This document shows positions 18,301 through 26,663 of a DNA stretch of 34,416 bases, piece by piece. Source of the stretch: Magnetococcales bacterium (GTDB lineage: Bacteria; Pseudomonadota; Magnetococcia; Magnetococcales; Magnetaquicoccaceae). The stretch spans positions 1-34,416 of the forward strand of contig PDZU01000030.1 in the NCBI GenBank assembly GCA_002753095.1, given 5' to 3'. Every line of letters starts with the position of its first letter. Positions within the stretch are counted from its first letter, which is position 1. A program made the position numbers and the translations under genes. The notes under the pieces are model-generated. The model was given only the letters and a program-made list of their open reading frames with translations. It did not search any database and was not told where the DNA came from.

Positions 18301-18536
18301 ATGTACAGCAGATGTTCCAGACCGTTCATCTCCTGTTCGATCAAGGCGGTGACGGTCTCTTCCACCACTTGGGCGGAGGCGCCGGGATAGGTGGCGGTGA
18401 TGGCGATGGCGGGTGGGGCCACGTCCGGGTATTGGGCCACCGGCAGCTTGTTCAGGGAGAGCATGCCGGTGAGCAGAATGACCAGAGCGATGACCCAGGC
18501 AAAAACGGGGCGATCAATAAAAAAACGGGGCAACAT
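15378..18536 (-). CDS. RND efflux pump, inner-membrane transporter (HAE1/AcrB type)
   Basis: Proton-driven trimeric pump that takes hydrophobic compounds from the periplasm or membrane and passes them out through the partner channel. At 1052 aa it matches AcrB (1049 aa). The N-terminus MLPRFFIDRPVFAWVIALVI is classic. The proton-relay Asp pair lies in GIVVDDAIVVVENVER (about residues 404-408). The second half repeats the fold, with VGLVAVIGLSAKNAILIVEF and the late FRPIVMTSAAFILGVMPLVF. The adaptor gene ends 10 bases upstream and the channel gene overlaps its end. The substrate cannot be read from the sequence, and no TetR or MarR regulator is beside it. Confidence 0.96.
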   Translation of the reverse strand: MLPRFFIDRPVFAWVIALVILLTGMLSLNKLPVAQYPDVAPPAIAITATYPGASAQVVEETVTALIEQEMNGLEHLLYMESSSDSMGTMTLTITFAAGTNLDFASVDAQNRIKRVEARLPEEVRRQGITVVKSRRNYLMFITIYSPDRSHDAVALGSFTASSVLEQLRRVPGVGEANLFGTEYAMRIWLDPDALTHFGLSPGDALRAVKAQNNQLVTGELGQLPASTGQQLNAPILVRSRLSNTEEFGNILLRTNPDGSSVLLKDVAKVEWGAQEYTIRARLNGQPTAAVGIKVSPGANALETAQRVKTRIGALQSLFPAGIAWDIPYDTSTFIRISIHEVLVTLGEAMVLVFLVMYLFLGNLRATFIPAIVVPIALTGALVGIYLLGYSINVLTLFAMVLSIGIVVDDAIVVVENVERVMMEERLSARQATRQAMTQIFGAIVGITLVLSSVFVPMAFFSGSVGTIYRQFAVTLVLTMLFSALMALTLTPALCATLLHHPNGHSNKSPGLLQRFANGFQRTSQGYRHSVAAILRRPMLYLLIYLAIAGTAGGLFLKLPGGFLPDEDQGYFISIIQLPPGATQERTVEILSQVENYYLQQPEVAKVVGVAGFSFFGKGQNSAITFVRLKSWDERLKPEEQATALVMRANMALSQIKQSLIFAINVPPIPELSAVGGFDLRLQDRSGAGREQLLEARNQLLGMASQESALAGVRPEGLEAGPQLLVTIDRTKASAMGIEHTELNETLQVTLGSAYINDLTRDGRVLQVQMQANAHTRSTVQQLLSVRVRNRGGQLIPLSELVQTRWVAASPKLDRYNGLPSMKLAGNPAPGRSTGEAMAAMTALAQQLPPGIGFEWSSTSFEESLSGAQVPMLFGLSLLVVFFCLAALYESWSIPFAVLLIVPIGLFGAVLTVLAMGMPNDVYFKVGLVAVIGLSAKNAILIVEFARTLAQQGMPLLEATLEACRMRFRPIVMTSAAFILGVMPLVFSNGAGASSRRAIGTGVMGGMLSATVLGLFLIPVLFVAIRRIFPEQAPHADDASTSSATASHGVSHE

Positions 18537-18546
18537 GGCCGTGATC

Positions 18547-19728
18547 CTAGCGGTTGGCGGCGGGAGAGGCAGCGGAGTCGGTTGCCGCAGGGGCAGGCAG
18601 ATCCTTGGCGGTGGCCACCGTACCGGGACGGGCTTTCTGAATGCCGCTGATGATCACCCTGTCACCCTCTTTGAGACCGTCGTTGATGATCCAGTCCTGG
18701 CCGGAGAAGCCGCCGGTTTGCACCGGGCGCGCTACAACCTTGCTGTTTTCATCCAGCATGAGGACGATCTGCCCTTGCGCGGAGGTTTGTACCGCTTTTT
18801 GTGGCACGGTGATGCCATCGCTGCTGGCCAGCGCCAACTGCACCCGGACAAATTGACCGGGCAACAGGGTGCGTTCCGGGTTGGGAAATTCCGCCCGCAA
18901 GGCGACCGCTCCGGTTTGTGGATCAACAGCCATGTCGGTAAAATTGAGTTTGCCGCTATGGGGATAGAGGCGCTCATCATCGAGCAGCAGGCGCACGGCG
19001 ACCGCTTCCAGGGGCGTAGCCCCGCCCTCCCGGATGGCCCGTTGCAGACGGAACCAGTCCGGGCCGGATTGGGAAAAATTGACCCGGATGGGATCCAGTT
19101 GTTCGATGGTGGTCATATGGGTTGGTTCATTGTGTCCGACCAGGGCCCCTTCGGTCACCAGAGAGCGGCCCACCCGACCGTCGATGGGGGCGGTGATGTG
19201 GGCATATTCCAGATCGATGCGGGCCCGTTGCAAGGTGGCTTCGGCGGCACTCACTTCGGCGTTGGCTTTTTTGAGCTGGGCTTCGGCCTGATCATACTCC
19301 TGGCGGCTGACCGCCTCCTTGCCGACCAGTCGTTTATAGCGCTCGACAGTCTGCCTGCTGATTTGCCGTTCGGCGTTGCTTTTTTCCACGGCGGCCTGTG
19401 CGGTGCGCACCTGACTGGCCAGAGTGCGGTCATCCAGATGGTAGAGGATGGCACCGCTGCTGACATCACTGCCCTCGACAAAGACCTGTTTGGCCACCAC
19501 ACCAGCCACGCGGGCGCGAATTTCGGCACTGCGGACCGCCTGCAGGCGGCCTGGCACCTGCTGCTGCAGGGCAAGGGTCTTGCGTACCGCTGCCACCCGT
19601 TCCACCTCGGGTGGGGGTGGGGCAGCACTTTTGCTGTCACCCGTTTTTTGGCTGTCCCCATTGCTGCAGCCGAGCAACAAAACCAGCGCCCCACACGCGG
19701 CCGTCAGGAATTTGCGATAAGTATACAT
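18547..19728 (-). CDS. Periplasmic adaptor (membrane fusion) lipoprotein of the RND efflux system
   Basis: AcrA-like adaptor linking pump and channel. It has a lipoprotein signal (ALVLLLGC, Cys21), a lipoyl-type half-motif (VPGRLQAVRSAEIRARVAGV), a coiled-coil hairpin at about residues 105-165 (SQVRTAQAAVEKSNAERQIS onward), the returning lipoyl half with YAHITAPIDGRVG, then the beta-barrel and membrane-proximal domains (LLPGQFVRVQLAL). The C-terminus is Ala/Pro-rich. Size 393 aa, normal for the family. AAGGAG precedes the ATG, and a sigma-70 type promoter lies about 40-70 bases upstream. Confidence 0.95.
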   Translation of the reverse strand: MYTYRKFLTAACGALVLLLGCSNGDSQKTGDSKSAAPPPPEVERVAAVRKTLALQQQVPGRLQAVRSAEIRARVAGVVAKQVFVEGSDVSSGAILYHLDDRTLASQVRTAQAAVEKSNAERQISRQTVERYKRLVGKEAVSRQEYDQAEAQLKKANAEVSAAEATLQRARIDLEYAHITAPIDGRVGRSLVTEGALVGHNEPTHMTTIEQLDPIRVNFSQSGPDWFRLQRAIREGGATPLEAVAVRLLLDDERLYPHSGKLNFTDMAVDPQTGAVALRAEFPNPERTLLPGQFVRVQLALASSDGITVPQKAVQTSAQGQIVLMLDENSKVVARPVQTGGFSGQDWIINDGLKEGDRVIISGIQKARPGTVATAKDLPAPAATDSAASPAANR

Positions 19729-19768
19729 GAGTCTTTCTCCTTGCCTGCTTGCCTGCTAATTACAGCAT

Positions 19769-19797
19769 AGTGTAGGAGATTGCGCTCCATCCAGCAA
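19769..19797 (-). promoter_or_regulatory. Sigma-70 type promoter of the efflux operon
   Basis: On the minus strand TTGCTG (19797-19792) is followed after exactly 17 bases by TACACT (19774-19769), about 40 bases before the adaptor ATG. Both boxes match consensus at four of six positions. I see no clear operator around it. Confidence 0.55.
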
Positions 19798-19837
19798 GGT
19801 TTCTTTACGCTTCTTGACGTAAGCTGGTCCACTTGGT

Positions 19838-20059
19838 TTACAAATCGAGCAGATGTTGCAAATAAAAAAGCTCGCGTACCAATTCCCACAGCTCTTGGCG
19901 GGAGGCGGGTTGAAAATCACTGGGCGAGACGGCCCCGCTGGCAAAAATTTTGTGGACGATGGTTTGATCCCAATCCAGTACAGCGCTGCCGTTGTGGGCA
20001 TGGCTGACGATGATTCGAGGATCTGGACGTTCCAACCAGGCATCGACGATAAAGTCCAT
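19838..20059 (-). CDS. Small hypothetical protein under a predicted Fur-controlled promoter
   Basis: A 73-aa soluble protein I do not recognise (MDFIVDAWLERPDPRIIVSH at the start, QELWELVRELFYLQHLLDL at the end). It has three histidines, no cysteines, no signal peptide and no membrane segment. ACGGAG lies nine bases before the ATG at 20059. About 100 bases upstream a promoter is overlapped by a near-consensus Fur box, so expression is probably induced by iron shortage. The efflux operon follows on the same strand after 109 bases with its own promoter. Read-through from this gene is possible because I see no strong terminator between them. Confidence 0.65.
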   Translation of the reverse strand: MDFIVDAWLERPDPRIIVSHAHNGSAVLDWDQTIVHKIFASGAVSPSDFQPASRQELWELVRELFYLQHLLDL

Positions 20060-20156
20060 GGTATGCGCTCCGTATCGGGACGAAAGTGAAGGGGTGAAGC
20101 TCGGATGGGTGTTGGCCGGCAACATGGGAAAGAGCATAGCAGAGGGGATGGAACAT

Positions 20157-20195
20157 GTAAATGATAATCATTCTCAGTTTGAAAGTTTGTATCAA
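20157..20195 (-). promoter_or_regulatory. Fur box overlapping a minus-strand promoter
   Basis: GTAAATGATAATCATTCTC (20157-20175) matches the 19-base Fur consensus GATAATGATAATCATTATC at 16 positions, with a perfect AATGATAATCATT core. On the minus strand TTGATA (20195-20190) and AATGAT (20172-20167) are 17 bases apart and form a likely -35/-10 pair, so bound Fur would cover the -10 box. The target in this orientation is the 73-aa gene starting at 20059. The plus-strand trpB-like gene, 220 bases away, is a less likely target. Confidence 0.75.
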
Positions 20196-20397
20196 ATTTC
20201 TGGCATGGCTGTTCTTGGTTGGGTGAACTGGCAGTGCATGGGGATGGGGCGCTGGCTTGGCAGACCTTGCTTTGCTTTGCGGCAAAGGGTTACCATTGGA
20301 CGGACAGGGGGTGGGGTGTGCGGTTTTAAAGAGTTGTCATACATGGGATAAATCAAGACGGCAAGCGAACTGCCGGATGGGAAAAGGAGAGCAAGGG

Positions 20398-21750
20398 ATG
20401 GGAGAGGTTAAAATCAACCTGGAGGAGACGGAGATTCCCAGTCACTGGTATAACGTGGCTGCCGATTTGCCGACGCCGCTACCACCTCCTTTGGGTCCAG
20501 ATGGCAAACCGATTGGCCCGGATGCTTTGGCGGCTATTTTTCCGCACGCCTTGATTGATCAAGAGGTCTCCACGGAGCGCTGGATTGCCATCCCGGAGGC
20601 GGTGCGGGAGGTATATCGCCAGTGGCGACCGGCGCCCATGTTTCGGGCGCGTCGTCTGGAGCAGGCTTTGGGGACGCCAGCGGAGATCTATTACAAGTAC
20701 GAAGGGGTCAGCCCTGCCGGATCGCACAAGCCCAACACGGCGGTGGCGCAAGCCTATTACAACCAGCAGGCGGGTATTCATCGCTTGACCACCGAGACGG
20801 GCGCCGGACAATGGGGGTCATCGATTGCCCTGGCAGGGGCCATGTTTGGTCTGACGGTGCGGGTGTACATGGTGCGGGTTAGTTATCAACAAAAACCGTT
20901 TCGCCGCTCCCTGATGGAGACCTGGGGTGCGGAGGTGTTTGCCAGTCCATCCGAGTTGACCCATGCCGGGCGTTCTGCCTTGGCGCACGATCCCAACACC
21001 CCAGGTTCGTTGGGGTTGGCCATCTCGGAAGCGGTGGAGGAGGCCGCAGGTCGGGCCGATACCCATTATGCTTTGGGTTCGGTACTCAACCATGTGGTGC
21101 TGCATCAGACGGTGATCGGTCTGGAGGCGCAAAAACAGTTCAAGAAAATTGGCGTGACCCCGGATGTGGTGATTGGCTGTTGTGGCGGTGGTTCCAATTT
21201 TGGTGGGGCGGCTTTTCCCTTTTTGATGGACAAGGCGGCAGGAAAAGAGATACGTTTAATTGCCGTGGAGCCGGACTCCTGCCCCACTTTGACCAAGGGG
21301 CGCTACTGCTATGACCATGGCGACAGTGCCGGTTTGACCCCCCTGATGCCCATGTACTCTCTGGGGAGCGGTTTTATCCCGCCGGGTATTCATGCCGGTG
21401 GGTTGCGTTATCATGGTGAGTCGCCGTTGGTATCGCATTTGTACCATCTGGGGTTGATCGAGGCGGTTGCCGTGCCGCAGTTGGCCACCTTCCAGGCCGG
21501 TGTTCTCTTTGCGCGCAGCGAAGGGATCTTGCCAGCCCCGGAATCGAATCATGCGGTGCGCGTGGCCATCGATGAAGCCTTGCGCTGCAAAGAGCACAAT
21601 GAGGTGAAGCGCATCTTTTTCACCCTTTCCGGGCATGGTCATTTTGACATGGCAGCCTATGATCGTTATTTTGCAGGGGATTTGGAGGATTATTCCTATC
21701 CAGAAGAGGAAATTACCGCCGCTCTGGCCAGTTTGCGTCCGGTAGACTGA
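20398..21750 (+). CDS. trpB: TrpB2-type tryptophan synthase beta-like PLP enzyme
   Basis: Pyridoxal-phosphate enzyme of the TrpB2 branch, expected to join indole and serine to make tryptophan. PLP is held by Lys111 in [13 protein letters not shown] and by the phosphate loop [11 protein letters not shown] (about residues 260-270). GAGQWGSS and the C-terminal [11 protein letters not shown] also fit. The 450-aa length and the extended N-terminus ([15 protein letters not shown]) are features of TrpB2, not of the roughly 400-aa TrpB1 that pairs with TrpA. No trpA or other trp gene is nearby, as is common for TrpB2. AAGGAG at 20384-20389 selects ATG 20398 over upstream in-frame starts. Confidence 0.93.
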   Translation: MGEVKINLEETEIPSHWYNVAADLPTPLPPPLGPDGKPIGPDALAAIFPHALIDQEVSTERWIAIPEAVREVYRQWRPAPMFRARRLEQALGTPAEIYYKYEGVSPAGSHKPNTAVAQAYYNQQAGIHRLTTETGAGQWGSSIALAGAMFGLTVRVYMVRVSYQQKPFRRSLMETWGAEVFASPSELTHAGRSALAHDPNTPGSLGLAISEAVEEAAGRADTHYALGSVLNHVVLHQTVIGLEAQKQFKKIGVTPDVVIGCCGGGSNFGGAAFPFLMDKAAGKEIRLIAVEPDSCPTLTKGRYCYDHGDSAGLTPLMPMYSLGSGFIPPGIHAGGLRYHGESPLVSHLYHLGLIEAVAVPQLATFQAGVLFARSEGILPAPESNHAVRVAIDEALRCKEHNEVKRIFFTLSGHGHFDMAAYDRYFAGDLEDYSYPEEEITAALASLRPVD

Positions 21751-21853
21751 TGGGAGGGTTGTTCCAAGCGGGAGGCAGGGGAGAGGGGGGCTGCATGCAC
21801 CAGCCTGCTTCCAGTGGAATGATTGTTATGGATGACGAAAAAGGGGGGATCCC

Positions 21854-22345
21854 GTGTTCTTTAACACGCAACACAAACATGAAATGCCCATGGAGGTGTT
21901 TTTAGCCAATCCGACTGCCCCGATTCTTATTGATGTGCGGGGCAGTACCGATGTGGATCCGGCCATTCCGGGCTCGCATCGGGTCTACCTGTTGGATATC
22001 GATGCACGCTGTCAAGAGTTTGAACAGCGCTTTGCGGCACAGATGGCCTCCCGTTCCTTGCTGTTTTATTGTGCCAAAGGGGAGGGGAGTCGTTATCTGG
22101 TCAGCCAATTTTCCAGGAAAAGCCGGGTGCAGAGTCTGCAGGGGGGCATGACCGGCTATCTGGAGGTGGTATCGCGTCTGTTGCATGAGCACCCTTATCG
22201 GGAATCGGAGCGACGGGAGGAGGTCATGACCCGTCTGTTGCTGGCTCTGACCGACCGTGCCACGCCGGTGGCCACTTTTCGGCAGATCGTTGACCGCCTG
22301 TTGCGCAGTTCGCCCAATCCGCAGTATCGCGGCTTGGTTGCGTAG
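21854..22345 (+). CDS. Rhodanese-like domain protein
   Basis: A 163-aa cytoplasmic protein with a single rhodanese fold: PILIDVRGSTDVDPAIPGS, then the active-site loop YCAKGEGSRYL (Cys73) and GGMTGY near the end. Rhodanese domains carry sulfur as a cysteine persulfide, but the substrate is unknown. After the domain comes a helical tail of about 50 residues (YRESERREEVMTRLLLALTD onward) that is not part of the usual fold. It starts at a GTG with GGGGGGAT upstream. It lies between the TrpB2-like gene and cheV on the same strand. Confidence 0.85.
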   Translation: MFFNTQHKHEMPMEVFLANPTAPILIDVRGSTDVDPAIPGSHRVYLLDIDARCQEFEQRFAAQMASRSLLFYCAKGEGSRYLVSQFSRKSRVQSLQGGMTGYLEVVSRLLHEHPYRESERREEVMTRLLLALTDRATPVATFRQIVDRLLRSSPNPQYRGLVA

Positions 22346-22402
22346 ACGAGGGGGGAGTGGTTTACTCTTTGCATGTTTTATGACCGGTTTCAGGAGGAGA
22401 CC

Positions 22403-23353
22403 ATGACTCAAGATCAACTTTTTGCAGAGGTGGACAAGCGCGCCAATCTGGCCATGAGCAATGAGGTGGAAATGTTGACCTTCTACCTCACGGATGGGCA
22501 GTTGTATGGGTTGAATGTTTTCAAGATTATCGAAATTCTGGAGACGCCCAAGGAGATTACGGCTGTTCCGCAGGCGCATCCGGTCATCAAGGGTGCCATC
22601 AACTTTCGCGGTCATGCCATTAACCTGATCGACCTGGGTCAATATCTGGGTATGAAAACTGTGGATTATCGGCATGATCTCAGTTATGTCTTGGTTTGTG
22701 AGTACAGCACGACCACGCAGGGGTTTCTGGTGCATCGGCCCAATATTTTGATTACCAAAGGCTGGCATGAAATCATCAAGCCGGTCGGGGATCTTTATGA
22801 ACAAAGTTGTGTGGCGGCCATCACCTACCATGAAGGCAAGCCGATTCAGATGCTGGATGTGGAGAAGGTGCTCAATGATATTGTCGGCATCGATATTACC
22901 ATCTCCAGGGAGTTGATCGAGCGTGGTCAGCAGATTGTGCGTCAGGAGCACCATATTTTGGCGGTGGATGATTCCAAGGCGGCCTGCCATTTGATTCAGG
23001 CGGTCTTGAACCAGATGGGGATTCGCCACACCGTGGTGGACGAGGCGCCCAAGGCATTGGAACTGTTGGAGAGTTCCCTGGATAGTAGCGGTCGCAGCGC
23101 CTTCACCATGGTCTTCACCGATATTGAAATGCCGATCATGGATGGTTTTACCTTCACCCGTCTGGTCAAGAGCAATCCCAGGCTGGCCAAGGTTTATGTG
23201 GCGGTGAACAGTTCGTTGAGCAACAAGTCCAACGAGGAGAAGGCGCACCAACTCGGTGCGGATGATTTTATCCCCAAATTTACCCCAGACAACATGGCGC
23301 GCATTGTACTGGAGCAGGTGGAAAAGGCCAATCGTCTGCTGGAGGTGCGTTGA
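22403..23353 (+). CDS. cheV: Chemotaxis coupling/response-regulator hybrid CheV
   Basis: A 316-aa CheV: an N-terminal CheW-like coupling domain (about residues 20-165, with EILETPKEITAVP and GAINFRGHAINLIDLGQYLG) joined to a receiver domain (about 185-310). Receiver residues are Asp189 and Asp190, phospho-acceptor Asp240 in FTDIEMPIMDG, Ser270/271 and Lys292. It links chemoreceptors to CheA and probably tunes signalling by phosphorylation. The ATG at 22403 has GGAGGAG just upstream and is preferred to an in-frame ATG at 22373. No other che gene is in the window. It converges directly with a minus-strand small gene; the stops abut. Confidence 0.95.
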   Translation: MTQDQLFAEVDKRANLAMSNEVEMLTFYLTDGQLYGLNVFKIIEILETPKEITAVPQAHPVIKGAINFRGHAINLIDLGQYLGMKTVDYRHDLSYVLVCEYSTTTQGFLVHRPNILITKGWHEIIKPVGDLYEQSCVAAITYHEGKPIQMLDVEKVLNDIVGIDITISRELIERGQQIVRQEHHILAVDDSKAACHLIQAVLNQMGIRHTVVDEAPKALELLESSLDSSGRSAFTMVFTDIEMPIMDGFTFTRLVKSNPRLAKVYVAVNSSLSNKSNEEKAHQLGADDFIPKFTPDNMARIVLEQVEKANRLLEVR

Positions 23354-23623
23354 TCACTCCGGGGTAGGGGAGGTTTGATCTGGATTGTGCTCAGACAAGG
23401 GAGGCTCTGTTCTGTTGTTCTGTTGGGCGAGGGCAGCGGCATGTGCCTGCGGGTCGATGGGACGAAACTCTGGGCAGAAGACCAAATGAAAGCGGGCAAA
23501 GCCATAAAAGGGGACATGGTAGAACGTACACCACAAAAAACGCCAGCGCACCATCGGAATGCCGGTTTCGATGGGGGGGGAAGAGGAAAAGTGAATGCAC
23601 TCAAAACAGTTGGTCAGCATCAT
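23354..23623 (-). CDS. Small cysteine-containing hypothetical protein
   Basis: About 89 aa, not recognised. It has a C-x2-C pair near the N-terminus (LTNCFECIHFSS), two more cysteines (FLWCTFY and VFCPEF) and an aromatic middle (YHVPFYGFARFHLVFCPEFR). This pattern could bind a metal or form disulfides. The stop abuts the cheV stop on the other strand. The start is uncertain: ATG 23623 or 23620 lack a good ribosome binding site, and an in-frame GTG/TTG extension up to 23704 would add a Pro-rich N-terminus. Confidence 0.5.
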   Translation of the reverse strand: MMLTNCFECIHFSSSPPIETGIPMVRWRFLWCTFYHVPFYGFARFHLVFCPEFRPIDPQAHAAALAQQNNRTEPPLSEHNPDQTSPTPE

Positions 23624-23829
23624 GCGTTCAGCGTAAACCGGTGCGGGCGTTATTCCTGGGGGAGGTGCTGGCCAGTCAGGCACTCTCCCCACTGAGTTTG
23701 TCAAACTACGTCAACAAATTATGGCACAAGGCTTGGGTAAAGTCCAGAAGCCTGCTGTATTGTCGGGAATTTTAAAATACACATTTTTCTGTTATTTATG
23801 TTGGTGATTGGGTGAAAGAGAGAAGAGCC

Positions 23830-24789
23830 ATGTATCAAAATGTTGTAGCGGTGCAAGCACAGCGTCATGCGATGATGCGTATCCGGGAAGTGACACAATT
23901 TCACTTTGCGGCCCGTTTTCATATTGCCTACGTGACGCAACAGGAGTTTACGCGGGCATCGTCCTATTATCCGATTGTATTTATTGAAGATAAGCAGCAG
24001 AGTTCCTTTCGTCCAGTGGTATTGTTGGGCCTGCAGGAGGGGGAAAATCTGTTTGTCGACGGGGAGGGCAGATGGCATGCGGGTTATATTCCGGCCATCA
24101 TCCGACGCTATCCTTTTGTTCTGACGGCGACGGGTAATGATCAGTATGTCGTCTGTGTGGACGAAGGCAGCGGTTTGTTGAGCGAAACGGAGGGGGTGCC
24201 TTTGTTTACAGCCGAGGGGCAACCGGGGCCGGTTTTGGAGAATGTGAAGCGTTATCTGGCGGAGTTGCACCAGTTGGAGCAACTGACGATTCCCTTCTCG
24301 CGCATGCTGGCGGAGTTGAAGTTGTTGGTTCCCTTGCAGTTGCGGCTGAATGACAGTGGGCGGATGCACACCATTGCCGGATGTTACGTGGTCAATGAAG
24401 CGGGTTTGCAGGGTTTGACGGCGGAGCAGTTTTTGGCATTGCGGGAGAAAAATTATCTGCCGGCCATTTATGCGCACATGCTTTCCCTGTTGCAGGTGGA
24501 GCGTTTGACGACGTTACGGCAGGAGCGGCAAAAGAGAGGGCAGGCGGTAGCTGGTGCGGCGGAAGCGCTGGCTGGCCACGCTGCGGTTGCGGCAGAGGCT
24601 GTCTCTGCCCCGCAGCGTGTGGAGGCGGCGGCAATCTCTGAGGAAAAAGCGCTGCCAGTCAATAAAACAGCTGCGGTTGCTGGTCGCAAGGTGGTGGCTT
24701 CGGGCAACAGGGCTGCTCCGGTTCCGAAAGCAGCAGGCGAGTCTGTCGCCAAGCCTGCCCGAACGACCAAGAAAAAACCTGGTAACTGA
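23830..24789 (+). CDS. SapC-family protein
   Basis: A 319-aa protein. The first 225 or so residues match the SapC family as I recall it: FHIAYVTQQEFTRASSYYPI, VALL-like PVVLLGLQEGENLF, and GYIPAIIRRYPFVLT. Members are widespread in proteobacteria and their role is poorly known; some annotations link them to S-layer or peptide functions. From about residue 235 the tail is Ala/Lys/Pro-rich and probably disordered (AGAAEALAGHAAVAAEAVSA onward). There is no signal peptide. ATG 23830 follows AGAAGAG; a GTG at 23812 is an alternative. The upstream 70 bases are AT-rich. A sigma factor gene starts five bases after its stop, so it heads a likely four-gene operon. Confidence 0.85.
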   Translation: MYQNVVAVQAQRHAMMRIREVTQFHFAARFHIAYVTQQEFTRASSYYPIVFIEDKQQSSFRPVVLLGLQEGENLFVDGEGRWHAGYIPAIIRRYPFVLTATGNDQYVVCVDEGSGLLSETEGVPLFTAEGQPGPVLENVKRYLAELHQLEQLTIPFSRMLAELKLLVPLQLRLNDSGRMHTIAGCYVVNEAGLQGLTAEQFLALREKNYLPAIYAHMLSLLQVERLTTLRQERQKRGQAVAGAAEALAGHAAVAAEAVSAPQRVEAAAISEEKALPVNKTAAVAGRKVVASGNRAAPVPKAAGESVAKPARTTKKKPGN

Positions 24790-24793
24790 TCTT

Positions 24794-25681
24794 GTGGAAA
24801 GTGCCGTGAGCCACGCCGTACATGATTTTCGAGAGATGTTTTTGCAGCAGTGGCAACGTTTGGAGCAATTGGCCCAGCGTCGCTTTGCCGATGCCAATCT
24901 GGCCGATGAGGCGATGCTCTATACGCAAGAGGCCATGTCGCGCAACGACTGGGGGCCGTTGCGGGCCTATGAGGGGCGGGCGACGGCTTCGTTTGCCACT
25001 TTTTTTACCCAGGTTGCTTGGCGCATGTTGGAGGATTTTTCCCGCAGCCGTTTTGGCCGGGTCCATGTGCCGCAATGGGTGATTGAGCAGGGTTCCCTGT
25101 TCAAGGAGATCTACCGACTGCTTTGTCTGGAGCGGATGCCGGTGTTGCAGGTGGTGGAGTATCTGCAGAGCAGTGCGCCGGGTGGGCGTTCGGAGGCGAC
25201 GATTTGGGCGGCGGTGCGCACCATTTTGAAACAGGCCACCGAGTGCGGCAAAGGAGCGGTCACGGAGGTGGCCACAGAAAACGAGCTGCTGGATGATCTG
25301 GCGGGGCCGGGTACCGCTTGGCACCGTCTTTCGCCAGAGGATCGACAGATTGCCCAGCAGCGCGAAGAGGTGATGCGGGCATTGTACCGATTTTTGACCC
25401 AGGGGGAGGGCGGGGAGAGTGGCAAAGCGGGGCAGGCGGTGTTGCAGCGCCTCCGTGCGGTTTTGTCATTGAGCAGTGAGGAGCGTCTGATGCTGAAAAT
25501 GCTCTATCAGGATGGCCTGGAGGTGGAGGCGGCGGCCCGTCTGTTGGGGTTGAACAGCAACCAATTTTATGGTCGGCAGCGTCGTTTATTGGCCCGCATC
25601 CGCAAGGCGTTGGAGCAGGCGGGGGTGATGGAGAGCGTGCATGCGCTGCTGGATGAAGAACAAGAGGTGGAAGTAGCGTGA
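24794..25681 (+). CDS. Sigma-70-like (ECF-type) RNA polymerase sigma factor
   Basis: A roughly 295-aa alternative sigma factor. Region 2-like sequence lies at residues 15-95 (LAQRRFADANLADEAMLYTQ, then ATASFATFFTQVAWRMLEDF). A long divergent linker follows, and a region 4 helix-turn-helix closes the protein (LSSEERLMLKMLYQDGLEVE, AARLLGLNSNQFYGRQRRLL). It is followed by a zinc-finger anti-sigma gene, which strongly supports the call. The start is uncertain: GTG 24794 or GTG 24806 directly after the SapC stop, or ATG 24836. An open frame further upstream overlaps sapC and is not counted. Its regulon is unknown; the operon's own promoter is an obvious candidate. Confidence 0.8.
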   Translation: MESAVSHAVHDFREMFLQQWQRLEQLAQRRFADANLADEAMLYTQEAMSRNDWGPLRAYEGRATASFATFFTQVAWRMLEDFSRSRFGRVHVPQWVIEQGSLFKEIYRLLCLERMPVLQVVEYLQSSAPGGRSEATIWAAVRTILKQATECGKGAVTEVATENELLDDLAGPGTAWHRLSPEDRQIAQQREEVMRALYRFLTQGEGGESGKAGQAVLQRLRAVLSLSSEERLMLKMLYQDGLEVEAAARLLGLNSNQFYGRQRRLLARIRKALEQAGVMESVHALLDEEQEVEVA

Positions 25682-25781
25682 GCGCGACAGAGGACAGGTT
25701 TGTTGCCGTCTATGTACCCAGAAGGGATCCTGTGCAGGGCATGGGATCGGGTTACTCTACTTCAATAGGGGATACCGAGCG

Positions 25782-26663
25782 ATGAAAGCATTGTCTGCGG
25801 TACAGGATGCGGCACGAGAGCAAAGGGCGGACCATTTGGCGGCGTTGTTGACCTTGGCGGCGGGTCAGGAGGTGGCCAAGGGGGCATGTCCGCTGGCGGA
25901 GGAGTTGTCGGATCTGCTGGAAGGGCGTCTGCCGGAGAGTCGCCGGGTGCTGTTGTTGCAGCATTTGGATCAGTGTCAGGCGTGTTATCGCGCCTGGTTG
26001 GGTGGGGCTGCCTTGTTGCCGGCCCAGGCGGGCGGCACGGTAGTCTTTCTTTCCCGTTGGCGGGAAAAAAAGCTTTGGGGTTCGTTGGCGCTGGCGGCGG
26101 GTTTGCTGTTGATCTGGGTGCAATGGAATCCGTTGGCCCCGGAGGTGGGTGGCATGGTGGCCGCTGCCTATCGCACGACGCTGGCCGATGGCCGTTTGCT
26201 GGATCAGGAAAGGGCCGCTACCCTGTTGCCGGGGGGAGAGACGTTGGCCTTGGGTTTTGTCGGCAGCGAGGCCAATCCCGTGCGGCAGGCTTACTTGGCG
26301 GGGCTGCAATCCGGCAGGGAGCGGTTGCAAGGCGGGGCGGGCAATACCGTGCCGCAGGGGGTGGACAGTGCATTGGTCTATTATCCATTGGGCCAGTGGC
26401 TTGCTCTGTTGCAGGGCAGTTGTCAACTGGAGCCGCCGCCGCAGGTGGCACTGTTGCGGCAACAGGCTGCCTTGAGTGGGGTCATGCTGGAGCGGTTGCG
26501 CAAGCGGGAGTCTGCCGGGGATGAGGAGGCCCGCATTGCCGTACAGGAGGTGGAGAGTATCCGGCACTGGTTGACCTATGCCGGGGAGGAGGGTTCCTCT
26601 GCGCGCCTTTGTCGTGAGCTTCAGAAGGCATGCACGACCATTCATGCGGGTTTTCAGTGGTGA
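25782..26663 (+). CDS. Zinc-binding transmembrane anti-sigma factor
   Basis: A 293-aa membrane protein. The cytoplasmic N-terminus carries a ZAS-type zinc motif: Cys36 in KGACPLAEEL, then His61-x3-Cys65-x2-Cys68 in LLQHLDQCQACY. One membrane segment follows (about 98-115, LWGSLALAAGLLLIWVQ), then a periplasmic domain of about 175 residues that I do not recognise. This is the standard design of an anti-sigma factor that holds a sigma factor at the membrane until its periplasmic part senses a signal. It lies 100 bases after the sigma gene and overlaps the M48 protease gene by 34 bases. Confidence 0.8.
   Translation: MKALSAVQDAAREQRADHLAALLTLAAGQEVAKGACPLAEELSDLLEGRLPESRRVLLLQHLDQCQACYRAWLGGAALLPAQAGGTVVFLSRWREKKLWGSLALAAGLLLIWVQWNPLAPEVGGMVAAAYRTTLADGRLLDQERAATLLPGGETLALGFVGSEANPVRQAYLAGLQSGRERLQGGAGNTVPQGVDSALVYYPLGQWLALLQGSCQLEPPPQVALLRQQAALSGVMLERLRKRESAGDEEARIAVQEVESIRHWLTYAGEEGSSARLCRELQKACTTIHAGFQW

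Noticed and set aside
19802-19826. Short inverted repeat TTTACG ... CGTAAG before the efflux operon
   Set aside because: Five or six paired bases without a T-tract or known operator pattern; within chance expectation.
23722-23736. Sigma-54-like site TGGCAC-N5-TTGG upstream of sapC
   Set aside because: The -12 element lacks the essential GC (TTGG instead of TTGC), and no sigma-54 activator is nearby.
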